A DNA stretch of 64,000 bases from positions 157,345,501 through 157,409,500 of the forward strand of contig CM075671.1 of the NCBI GenBank assembly GCA_037962975.1. Direction: 5' to 3'. Shown one piece after another: positions 23,359 through 34,320 of the stretch. How positions within the stretch are numbered: the stretch's first letter is position 1; each line of letters opens with the position of its first letter. Origin of the DNA: Clitoria ternatea. Its lineage: Eukaryota > Streptophyta > Magnoliopsida > Fabales > Fabaceae. Position numbers and translations under genes: made by a program. Under the pieces are notes generated by a model that ran no database searches, was not told where the DNA came from, and saw nothing but the letters and a program-made list of their open reading frames with translations.

Positions 23359-25554
23359 ATATTTACATTAATATCCTTTTACATCCCCTCGGGTATCTAA
23401 CAGAGTAAGGGGAAAGGAGTCCAAGCCATCGGAACCGAGAAAAGAAGGGCCAACATACCCAAACCAAGAGAAAAGAGGGGAAAATACTATCAGAGTGTCA
23501 CTCGCTCAAGCGAAACCCACATTCGCTTGAGCGAGACAGCCCATCTCGCTTGAGCGTCTTAGTTCGCTCGGCGGAAACGTTCCAATAAGCATTCCCAAGT
23601 GCATTCGCTCGAGCGAGGCTCCCTTTAACTAGCCACTCGCTCGGGTGAGAATTGTCCAGTAAGGAATTTCACATTCACTCGCTTGAGCGAGGTATCCACT
23701 CGCTTAAGCAGAATCCGACCCGAGGTCGTTCTTCCAATCACTCGGTTTTACTCAACTTGGGTTTTCAATCAACAAAGTCCCACTAAAACTTACTCCCATC
23801 ACTCGAGTTTCTGTTGACAGAATTTCCCCCAAAACCGACCCAACATTCCTTCGGTTTTCACTTGGCAAAATTCATCCGGATCCGAGTCATCTCACACTCG
23901 GCTTCCCTCTTGACATAATAATTTAGACCGATCCACTTTCCATTCAACCAAGTCATTAGGGCCGACTCATACTCACATAGTTTCTCACTCGGTAATCATT
24001 CTAAAATTGACTCATCACTGATTGGGTCTTCCACTCGGTATTCATACCTCCTCTCACTCGGAGAATACCTTAACCATTCATTCCTTTAGGAATAAACTCC
24101 TTAATCAAGTTCCACTCGGAATTACTTAACACTTAGCCACTCAAAATACATGAAATCTTATTCACTCGGAATTTATACTTAACATTCACTCGAAGTGTAT
24201 ATAACATCACTCACTCAGCATTTCATTCCCAAAACTGACTCAACACCTGATCGGCTACCACTCAGCCATTCATCTCAACACCGACTCAACTTATAATCAG
24301 TTCTCACTCGGTGAATTATTTCAAAACCGACTATTCTCTCTTATGGTCCTTCACTCGGTAAAACAGCCCAGACCGAGTCCTCTCTTACACAACTACCGCT
24401 CGGTAAACTCATTCCAAATCCGAGCCCTTACTCACATGAGATTCCACTCGGTAAATATTCCAGAGACCGACCTTTCGCCCAATAGGTCACTCACTCAGAA
24501 TAGGTTATGCTGAACTCGGAAGTTCCCTATTCGGGACTCCACTCGAAGACTTCATAAACCTCCCTTCCCTTAGAAGGGGTCCCCCACAATCTAGTTCCAG
24601 TCAGAAATTACTCTAACCTCTACTTACTCGAAGATATTTACCAAATTAAGTCCTACTCAGACTTACTCATATCTTAACCACTCGGATTATACCTTCTTCA
24701 CTCGGAAGGGAAAGACTAGGACTTATGTCACTCGGAATTTCACTCGGAAATTCACCATAAATCATGTATTATTTTCTAAGTCCTCACTCAAGTGGAATTT
24801 CATCCAGAGTCCCACTTGCTCTCCATACACTCGGTCAAAACATAACCATACCAGTCACACTTGCGTGAGCACCATCCAGCATCAGACCTCACAATTTCGC
24901 TCAAGCCGCTTACACACGCTTGGGCGGAAAATGTCCAGTGACCATTTCCTCACTAGCTCGCTCAAGCGCGGCCATGCCCGCTTGAGCGAGATTCGCCCAG
25001 TAACTCCTCTAACTACGTAATATACAGCTCGTTTGAGCGGACAACTCACCCGCCTGGGCGAATTTGGTCCAGAGACCATTCCACCAATACAGGGGATCCT
25101 CACCTGAGCGAGATTTCTTCTCGCCTGAGTGAGAATATCAGCACTTACATAGAAAATGAAAGCTCCCACCACTCAGCATATAAAATCACATTCAAAGCCA
25201 ATTTATTCATATCCAACACATCACATATGTCATATGGGGTGCATCCAACTGGTTCTAAACATTCTTACTTAGAAATTCTCACCCCAACTTATTAATCACA
25301 CATCTAAATCACATCTTTCACTCTCATATTATATATATATATACATCCATACCTCCGTCCCATTTCTACTCATGATAGCCCTGATAATCATTCAATTTCC
25401 AGACATATTTCTCAATCACGACATTAAAATTAAACATGTATATACTTTCATAATATTCAATACATATTCTCATATATCATCCTTATATTCAACCATTTGC
25501 CATTCTCATTAATCACTTATTTTTATAAAATTCAGGATGTTATAGAAATCACTA
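23359..25554 (-). mobile_element. Big right LTR (5' LTR on the minus strand)
   Basis: 2196 bp match the split left copy (908 + 1246 bp). On the minus strand it starts TATAACATCCTGAATTTTAT at 25554, exactly where Tekay LTR sequence begins (GAAATCACT). It contains the uninterrupted TCAGC site used by Sirevirus-1 in the other copy. CTCG repeats lie at about 23490-23710 and 24890-25130, with CACTCGG words between them. Confidence 0.75.
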
Positions 25555-26134
25555 CAGATGTTCCCATCAGAATAGATCCATCATGCATTTTTATTCATAT
25601 AAAAGAACGGAATATAATAACATAAGTATAGTACAAAATACTTGTTTGGCATCTGCATCGCATAGCATCTCACTTGTGATTGTGTATGTTCTAATTTGAT
25701 TTCTATTTATTTGATATTTTATCTTACTCTTTCTGTTACTTGTGGCAACCCTTTAGTGGTTAACCAGGAAGATATGTGACAAAGTGGATAATGCTTGATG
25801 TGGATAAATTATGAAGGCTTTTGAGGCTGATGCTTGCTTGCGTGACTACTATGGCTGTATTATGTGTATGCTATGTTTTGGTATTTTACATCTTTATATT
25901 TTATAAGATCTAGGTGCCTGTTGTAAAATATAATATGTATGGAACTCTGATGTTATGTATAATAATAAGAAGTTAATTATGTAAAGGTTGCGTACTCTGA
26001 TATTGTATCAATAACCTCTGGAATCAGGTTATGAATCATTTGATAATTACTAGGTGAAAAATAAGTTATCCATGAGATTTTATATGGTGAGGGTAATTGT
26101 CTTGGGATTTGCAAGTTGGCTCCAGGGCGTTACA
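25555..26134 (+). mobile_element. Tekay-type element, 3' part of the 5' LTR
   Basis: This matches 35533-36122 of the 3' LTR and ends in CCAGGGCGTTACA. The first 1.2 kb of the LTR is absent because Big is inserted at 25554/25555; the missing part should lie left of the window. Confidence 0.9.
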
Positions 26135-26141
26135 ACTGAAG

Positions 26142-26153
26142 TGGTATCAAAGC
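26142..26153 (+). other. Tekay-type primer-binding site (initiator tRNA-Met)
   Basis: TGGTATCAAAGC lies seven bases after the LTR end. It differs by one base from the usual TGGTATCAGAGC. Confidence 0.88.
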
Positions 26154-26380
26154 AATGATATATAATATATAAAGAAAACCTTAGGAACAAAGATAGCTTG
26201 AAGTGTGTAAACCTTGATTGCTATTTATTTGAAATTTATGTGCTTGTGTGTTATGCGTGCTCTTTGTATGTTTCTGTTTAGTATAATTACTAGTTAGATA
26301 ACATAAAAATTATTAGAACTCTGAGTATATTAGATACTCAGTAACTGAATGCAGTGGTACTCGTACCTGTAGGATAAGAA

Positions 26381-27171
26381 ATGACTAGACGTCAGAACGA
26401 TGATGCCATGGCTGCTGCATTCAATGACAGGAACAGCAAAGGTTAGCTGAAGGAACCCATGGACTTGACCGTTTCCTAAAAAGGAAACCTACCCAGTTTA
26501 AAAAAGACTATAATCCAGAGGTGGCTTACCTGTGGATTAAAGAAATGGAATGTATCTTCCGATCCTTACCTTGCACTGAAGCCCAGAAGGTAGAATATGC
26601 TACCTATATAATGGTAGGGGAAGCAGAGAATTGGTGGATCTTCACTCGCGATAGGTTACTAGAAGTTGGTAGGCTACTCAACTGGGAGAACTTTAAAGAA
26701 AGCTTTCTCGAGAAATATTTCCCTGCTAGTGTTAGAAGCAAAAAGGAATTAGAATTTTTAGAATTAAAGCAAGGGAATATGTCTGTCAGAGAATACACTA
26801 CCAAATTTGAGGAATTATCATTGTTCTATCCCCCTTTCCAATAGCCAGGAACTGAGGCTTCTAAATGCGTTAAATTTGAAAATGGCTTAAGGCTATAAAT
26901 TAAAGAAGCCATAGGACATCAGGAGATTAGGAGTTTTCCTACTTTAATCAACAAATGCAGAATCTTTGAAGAGAACCATCGGGCTAGGATTGAGCAGGAG
27001 AAAAGCAGTAAACAATTGAGACCTCAACTAGTGAACTTTAAAAGGCGAGGAGCATTTAATCAGAATCGATTTCGAGGAGGATTAACTTCATCATCTGAAG
27101 GACGCGCGAACCAGCCAATCACATGGAACTGCTACAAGTGTGGAGGAAATCATAGAACCCGTGAGTGTACA
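26381..27171 (+). pseudogene. gag: Tekay-type gag
   Basis: The likely start ATG at 26381 is followed by a frameshift after about 20 codons. The best fragment, 26521-26844, has the retrotransposon gag core with WIKEMECIF, AENWW and the SVREYTTKFEEL stretch. A TAG at 26842 (fits CAG to TAG) and a TAA near 26898 interrupt it. It ends in a CCHC zinc knuckle, CYKCGGNHRTREC, around 27130-27168. The knuckle runs into the protease without the usual linker. Confidence 0.88.
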
Positions 27172-27716
27172 CAAACAGATTCTGGTGCGACACATTCTTT
27201 TATTGCTGAAGAATGTGTTAGATGTCTGAATTTACCTATGAAATCTATGTAATACGATTTGCTTGTCTCTACTCCTACTGGTAACCATCTTAGGACAGCT
27301 AACGTGTGTGAAGGCTGTTCTATACATATAGGAGGTAGAAATTTTAACGTAAACTTAGTATGCTTACCATTAAAGGACTTGGAAATCATTTTGGGGATGG
27401 ATTGGCTATCTGCTAACCATGTCCTTGTGGATTGCGTAATAAAACTGTGATCTTTCCACCTGACAACATGGAATGTCAGGAGTATGATGCCTCAGAAAAC
27501 CCTATAGGATATTCCTTAAACAATGAAGCCCAATTATTCATGGTATTTGCACTTACAGAAGGAAAAGTTATTCCTGATGTAAGTAAGATACCAGTAGTCT
27601 GTGAATTCTCAGAAGTATTCCCTGAGGATGTTCCAGGATTACCTCCTGAATAAGAGATAGAATTCTCTATTAACCTAATTCCTGGAGTAGAACCCATTGC
27701 TAGAGCACCCTATAGA
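27172..27716 (+). pseudogene. Tekay-type aspartic protease and RT leader
   Basis: The active-site motif DSGATHSF begins at 27178. LEIILGMDWL near 27378-27410 marks the C-terminal part of the protease. A TAA at 27250-27252 (fits CAA to TAA), a one-base frameshift near 27440 and a TAA at 27651-27653 break the frame. Only a few residues separate the zinc knuckle from DSGA, so the usual gag-protease linker is deleted. Confidence 0.88.
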
Positions 27717-29171
27717 ATGTCTCCAATGGAACTGACTGAACTAAAGAAGCAAGTGGATGAGTTATTAGAAAAGCAATTCATACGACCTAGTGTATCTCCT
27801 TGGGGAGCACCTGTACTACTAGTTAAGAAGAAGGATGGTAGTATGAGACTTTGTGTCAATTATCGTCAACTGAACAAAGTGACGGTTAAGAATAAATACC
27901 TGTTACCAAGGATTGATGACCTTATTGATCAACTACGAGGAGCTACTGTGTTCTCCAAGATAGACTTGAGATCCGGATACCATCAAATTCACGTAAAGAA
28001 AGAAGATATTCCAAAGACAGCCTTTAGAACATGCTATGGCCATTATGAATATTTAGTTCTGCCTTTTGGTGTAATTAATGCTCCAGCCGTGTTCATGGAC
28101 TACATGAACCGGATATTCCATCCATACCTTGATCAATTTGTCATTGTCTTTATAGATGATATTCTCATCTATTCCAAAACCAAGGAGGAGCATGAGAAGC
28201 ATTTGTACTTAGTGCTACAAATACTAAACGAGAAGCAGCTATGTGCCAAACTATCCAAATGTGAGTTTTGGCTTAATGAAGTAAAATTCTTAGGCCATAT
28301 GATATCTAAGAATGGAGTGTCAGTCGACCCTGCGAAGATTGAAGCCGTAATAGCTTGGGAAAGGCCGAAGACTGCCACAAAAATCAGGAGTTTCTTAGGA
28401 CTTGCGGGTTACTACCGAAGATTTATTGAAGGATTCTCTCGAATCGCTCTACCCATGACTCGATTAACCTGTAAAAATAAACCTTTCGTTTGGACTCTTG
28501 AATGTGAAGCAAGTTTCCAAGAATTAAAGAAACGATTAACAACTGCACCAGTTCTAGCTTTACCAAACCCCCAAGAAAACTTTGAAGTTTATTGTGATGC
28601 TTCAAAGTTGGGACTTGGTTGTGTCTTAATACAACAAAGAAAAGTAATTGTTTATGCTTCAAGGCAATTACGACCACACGAACTTAATTACCCTACTCAT
28701 GACTTAGAATTAGCGGCCATTGTCTTTGCTTTAAAAATTTGGAGGCACTACTTATACGGTGCAAAGTTTGAAGTTTATAGTGATCATAAGAGTCTCAAAT
28801 ACCTATTTGATCAAAAAGAATTAAATATGAGACAACGTCGATGGATGGAATTTCTCAAGGGCTATGACTTTGAGTTGAAGTATCACCCGGGGAAAGCCAA
28901 CGTGGTTGCTAACGCACTTAGTAAAAAAGCTATTCATGTGGCAGCTTTAATGATAAAAGAATTAGAAATAATTGAACAATTTAGAGACTTAAACATAGTA
29001 GTTAAGGAGAAATCTTCAGTAAATATGGTTGTCAGAGTTCTGAAAATCACTAATGATTTTTTGGAGATTGTGTGTGAAAAACAAAGATTAGATGTATGTC
29101 TCCAAGAAATGATCGAGACACAACATAATGGAAAAGATCTAGGATTACAAGAAGGTTCAGATGGAGTATAG
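27717..29171 (+). pseudogene. pol: Tekay-type reverse transcriptase and RNase H
   Basis: The 484-codon open fragment contains all RT blocks, including D83 (SKIDLRSGYHQ), LPFGVINAP and the catalytic FIDD at 145-148, then the connection region and RNase H with D294 (VYCDASKLGLG) and YSDHKSLKYL. The family normally has LPFGLTNAP, here altered. It ends at a TAG (29169-29171) after GV, where the related frame continues directly into the integrase region. Confidence 0.95.
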
Positions 29172-29174
29172 AGG

Positions 29175-30375
29175 ATGAAAGGAAGAATATGTGTCCCAGA
29201 GGATGCAGAACTAAAGAAGATGATTCTAGATGAAGCCCATAAAAGCATGCTTAGTATTTATCCTGGATCTACGAAGATGTATCAAGATTTAAGAAAGGAT
29301 TTCTGGTGGAAGAGGATGAAAAAGGAGATAGCTGAGTATGTTTCATCTTGCTTAATATGTCAGAAAAGTAAAGTTGAACATCAAATACCATCTGGTGGAT
29401 TACAACCACTAGAAATACCAATATGGAAATTAGATGACATTGCCATGGACTTTGTGTCAGGCTTACCTAAAACACAAAGAGGCAATGATGCTATCTGGGT
29501 GATAGTCGATAGATTAACAAAATCAGCCCATTTTCTTCTGATCAACATGAAGCATTCACTTGAGAAATTGGCTCAAGTGTACATAAAGGAGATAGTGAGA
29601 TTACATGGAGTACCGTCAAGCATAGTATCTAATAGAGATCCTAGATTTACTTTTCGATTCAGGGGAAGTTTACATAAAGAGCTTGGTACCAGACTAAAGT
29701 TAAGCTCTGCCTATTATCCACAGACTGATGGACAGTCAGAGAGGACTATCCAAAGTTTGGAGGATTTACTGAGAGCATGTGTATTAGAACATGGTGGAAG
29801 CTGGGAACATTACCTTCCACTAATCGAATTCACATATAATAACAGTTATCACTCAAGCATTGGGATGGAACCATGTGAAGCATTGTATGGTAGAAAGTGC
29901 AGGACACCAATCTGTTGGTTAGAGACAGGTGAGCACCTGACTCTTGGACCAGAAATTGTCCAGCAAACAACAGAGCAAATTCGGATGATAAGAAAAAGGA
30001 TGAAAATTACACAGGATCGACAGAAGTCATATTATGATCAAAGGAGGAAGCCATTAGAATTCCAAATTGGAGACTATGTATTCTTAAAAGTATCGCCTAA
30101 TAAAGGAGTTGGAAGAGTGTTAAAAAGTAAGAAGCTTACTCCAAGGTATATAGGACCTTATGAAATTCTGAAAAGAATTGGTAAAGTGGCATATCAGATT
30201 GCATTGCCGCCTCACCTTTCCAATCTTCATAATGTGTTCCATGTCTCACAATTACGGAAGTATGTACCTGATCCAGACCATGTGATCGAGACTGATGATA
30301 TAGAAGTTAAGGAAAACCTTACGATTCCAGTAACACCAGTGAAGATAATGGACAGAGACGTCAAGCGACTAAGAG
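29175..30375 (+). pseudogene. Tekay-type integrase with mutated catalytic residues
   Basis: The N-terminal zinc-binding region has H22, C59 and C62, but the second histidine is Y29 (IYPGS). In the core D92 (MDFVSGLP) and E189 (TDGQSER) are present, but the position expected to hold the second catalytic aspartate is N153 (VSNRDPRF), 36 residues before E189. The frame reaches RLR at 30374 and is then cut by the 30376-34159 insertion. Both substitutions can be explained by C-to-T or G-to-A changes. The enzyme would be dead. Confidence 0.93.
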
Positions 30376-30721
30376 TGAGATACCCCCAAAAATAGGGGTA
30401 ATTTTTTTTCACGATTTTAGAATTATTAACTTAACATAGGTGGTGAAACTATCCTTCAATGCCCTGGATCTATGAGAGACCTAACTCATATATGAAGATA
30501 TGAGAAGGCCAGTGATAGAATTCATAAACAAGAAATTCCCAATTTAAAGTCAGCGGAAGATTTAATTAATTTTAAGTCATGTGATTGAGTGTGAAGAAGT
30601 CATCCATCTTGAAAATAAGGGATTCAAAATTTTGCCCAAGGTATTCATAGGATGATGAAAAACCATGATTCAATGTGAAGAAAAGGGAAATAATTTAAGC
30701 AATGTGATTTGGAGGACCAGG

Positions 30722-31255
30722 CCACTCCTCGCTCAAGCGAGAATCACACTCGCTTGAGCGAGTCCCAACTAGACACTTGGGCGAACAACACCACACGCTG
30801 AGCGAGGAAAATAAGGGAGAATCAGGGGCCAACTCGCTTGGGCGAGCCCCATCTCGCTTGAGTGAGATCTCCAGGATTCGCTTGGACGGAGCCAGCGAGC
30901 GTGAGCGAAATTCGTCCAGAACCAAACTTACGCTCCCTCACTCGAGCGAGCACCAACATCTAGGGTCATTCGCTCAAGCAAAAATTGTCCAGAAACTAAA
31001 CACCCTACTCTCGCTCGGGCGAGACCTTTCTCGTCTAAGCGAGATCCTTCCAGTAGCAAAGTTCCCTCGCCCACGCTGAGGCGAGATCCTACTCGCCTGG
31101 GCGAGATTCCTCCAGAACCCAATCACTGATACTAGGACAGTCTCGCTTGAGCGAGGCCCACTCTCGCCTAAGCGAGAATTGTCCAGAAACCAAATACCAT
31201 ACAGGAGGGATTCTCGCTTAAGCGGGAATCCATCTCGCTTGAGCGAGATTATCAG
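30722..31255. repeat. Dense array of CTCGCT-NN-AGCGAG inverted repeats
   Basis: About 17 units occur in 530 bp, including CTCGCTTGAGCGAG, CTCGCTCAAGCGAG, CACTCGAGCGAG and CTCGCCTGGGCGAG. The six-base arms are complementary around a two-base centre. Many units are followed by a TTGTCCAGAAAC-type spacer (also TCCAGTAG, TCCAGAACC), so the array is a degenerate composite repeat. The same units occur in Big and S. Confidence 0.9.
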
Positions 31256-32096
31256 CAAAAACGCAGAAAACAGAAGGATCAATTAACACATCATACCAAA
31301 ACTCATTTTACTGCATACCACTTAATTTCATCACATCTCATTTATCCTATATGGTATTTAAAACATGTTCCAACCTATCTTACTTATAATTCACCTTCTA
31401 ATCCATGAGTTCCATCCCAATCAAGCCTACTACATAGCATGATCTAATAATTGCAATCTTTCATATAAACCATCATTCAACATATCCAAACTTCATTTCC
31501 AAACATCCAAACCAAGCTAAGGTCACTAATGAAAATGAGCCATAGATCTAGGATCTCATTTTCCTACATGACCTTCCAAATCATCAATGCATACATTCAT
31601 ATCCATATAAGTTTCTATGATAATTTAAGGCTATACAAACTATACAGAATACTATACATTACAAATATTCCTCACAACCATAAAATCAAAATGTTGCCGG
31701 CCAAGGCATTCTTTACCCAAAATAGGCTTCCTTCACACCACTTCTCCGCATAAGAGCTCCATGTGCAGCCCTACAACACAAGAGCTAAAACGATATACCA
31801 CATGGAGAATGAGTATACTTTCTCAATGATGAAAATCTAGAAAAATGCAATAATATATACATGAATGCAATATGAACACATATATCCATTTAGATTCATA
31901 AAAATACATCAACTATTAACTCGCTCATAGTTAGTATTAAATAGGGAGTCCCATTTACTCCTCACACAATCTCCTCAACAGGATATCACTCTATGCCATG
32001 TTCCTATGGTTAATGCACATGCTAGTGTTTAAGATGCATATGCACGGATCCGATTTATAATTCATTAGTGATCTCAATCACTTAAATTACCATCAT

Positions 32097-32499
32097 CACT
32101 CTGGGATACACCCTTCGTGGCACCCCGCAAGGTGATATAATCATCAATATCATAACATCATCATCACTCTGGGATATACCCTTCGTGGCACCCCGCAAGG
32201 TGATATATTCATCATTTTATAACATCATCATCACTCCGGGATTTACCCTTCGTGGCACCCCGCAAGGTGATATATTCATCATTTCATAACATCATCATCA
32301 CTCCGAGATTTACCCTTCGTGGCACCCCGCAAGGTGATATATTCATCATTTCATAACATCATCATCACTCCGGGATTTACCCTTCATGGCACCCCGTAAG
32401 GTGATATATTTATCATTTCATAACATCATCATCACTCCGGGATTTACCCTTCGTGGCACCCCGCAAGGTGATATATTCATCATTTCATAACATCATCAT
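32097..32499. repeat. 67-bp minisatellite, six copies
   Basis: Six head-to-tail units, marked by CCCTTCGTGGCACCCCGCAAGG, begin at a regular 67-bp step (the first step is 68). Units 3 to 6 are almost identical; the first two carry TCTGGGATA instead of TCCGGGATT. It lies inside the solo LTR. Confidence 0.92.
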
Positions 32500-34159
32500 G
32501 ATATGCATACCATGCCATGTATGTAATGCTCATGCATGCCTCAACCTCATTAGGATTATCTCACCCTCTCATCTAGGGTACATTCATACTCGATAACACT
32601 ATTAATTTCTCATAGTCAACGTATCTATACATTTCAATCATAAGATTTCAACATTCAACAACCACACATGGATTCCATAACACTTCATCACATATTATAC
32701 CACTCATAGCCTCATTAAGGCTTCAATCCACAATTAATCAATTTAAGCACCAAGTCCAATTTTCATATCACAAACATATGATATCACACTTATTCAAGTA
32801 AACATGCCACATCACATCATCATATACATTATCAATATACATGTTCTCATACATTTAGAAAATACACCCTCTCTCCTACCTTAAGAGAAGTAAATTTCCA
32901 GGTTTGATGTTCCCGCTTCACCCGCATTATCAAGTCCTACACCAATCATTATAGGACCACATCAATTTCATTCAATGGCTATTTCAATATACATATACAT
33001 ATCTATGTACACATGATTCTCATCATGTGGAAGCTATTCATGGATTTTCTTTATTTACTCATTTAGGCTTCGAGAATTCCTTCCCTTAATTCACCATTCA
33101 TTATTATCAAGAGTTACAACCTAATTTGTTAGGTTATCTCCTTGCCACACTTATATTTAACTCACACCAAGTGAGTTTTCATTTATGTTTTCCAACCACC
33201 ATCTCTAATCACCCATAAATGCCTCTACTTCATCATTTATTACACCTTCCCCATCAATAAATGTTAACCCCATCAATATTACACATTTTCCCTAAATTTC
33301 ATAAGTTAGGGTTTTATAAGAACCCAACCATATCATAAATGCACTTCTACACTCATCATCTTTTAACACTATCTTCATAAACCTCATTTATTACTCATAA
33401 ATGTCCATATTTATTTCATCCCTACCTTACGGTTTATGCATTTAATGTTTCCTCTCACCACTCACAAACATGTAATACTCTCCCAAGTCTTAGTAATCCA
33501 CATTCTAGGGTCTAACCAATATTAAAATAGGGAAGAACTTACCTTAATCAAGAAACAAAATTGAAAACCAAGGGGGGAATGATGAACTCGAAAATGGAGG
33601 AGAGGAAGGGAAGACTTCAAGTACCCAATGCTTCTCCTTGCTCCAATGGTGAACGAAGATAATAGAGAAGAAGGGCTCCAAGCTTTTCTTAAGTGTATAG
33701 GGAAGAAGAGAGTGAAGAAGGTGAGTGGGAAGAATATAGAAAAGAGAAGAGGTATGTTTGCATAAGAGGGAGTAAGAGTTACGGGAAAATGAGAGTGAAA
33801 GGGTGAGGCTTTTGTTTTATTTTTATTCCCATTACTTAACCCTTCTGTTTTTCATTAAACAGGCTCTCAGTTCGGGCTCGATACTTATTCTAAAAATTAT
33901 TCTGAATACATATTCGGATTCCCAATAACATTAGCTACAGCCCTGACCAACGGCATCTTAATCGAAGATACTTGGTCTGACACCCATATTTTATCCGGGT
34001 CAGTTTTAAGCTTATCTGGTCACAATAATTTACTAACAGTCTCCGAAAATCTCATTTAAATTATATTTATCATTTTGGGATATTAATTAGCCTACATTTC
34101 ATTATTCAATATTTATTTTCTTAATTTAACTCTCTATTTTAAAAATTCAGGGTGTTATA

Positions 34160-34271
34160 AAGAGGCAAGGAGATCTCATTGGTGAAAGTAGCTTGGCAAC
34201 AGGGAGATGAAATAAGCATGACTTGGGAACGAGAAGATGAGATGAGAAGTCAATACCCTGAATTATTCTAA
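34160..34271 (+). pseudogene. C-terminal chromodomain remnant of the Tekay polyprotein
   Basis: After the AAGAG duplication the reading frame resumes with RGKEISLVKVAWQQGDE, then MTWEREDEMRSQYPELF and a TAA at 34269. This is the short C-terminal chromodomain-like end typical of Tekay/Del chromoviruses. It joins in frame with RLR at 30374 when the insert is ignored, which proves that the insert came later. Confidence 0.92.
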
Positions 34272-34305
34272 CAAGGTATGTTTAAATTTCGAGGATGAAA
34301 TTTTT

Positions 34306-34320
34306 AAAACGGGGGGAGAG
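34306..34320 (+). other. Tekay-type polypurine tract
   Basis: AAAACGGGGGGAGAG lies directly before the LTR start TGTAATAGCCC. It is preceded by TTTCGAGGATGAAATTT, the usual sequence between the chromovirus stop codon and the PPT. Confidence 0.92.

Larger units (their letters stand above)
30376..34159 (-). mobile_element. Solo LTR, 3.78 kb, inserted in the Tekay chromodomain
   Basis: The ends are TGAGATACCC and GGGTGTTATA, flanked by a perfect 5-bp target duplication AAGAG (30371-30375 and 34160-34164). It carries no coding sequence and no internal LTR repeat, which fits a solo LTR left after LTR-LTR recombination. Similarity of its TATAACACCCTGAATTTTT end to the starts of Big and S puts it on the minus strand. 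Going right to left it has a donor-like GTAAGTTC near 33538, a CTTAAGGTAGGAGAG block near 32870, a 67-bp minisatellite, GGCCGGCAAC near 31695 and CTCG inverted repeats. A short non-autonomous element is an alternative reading. Confidence 0.82.
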
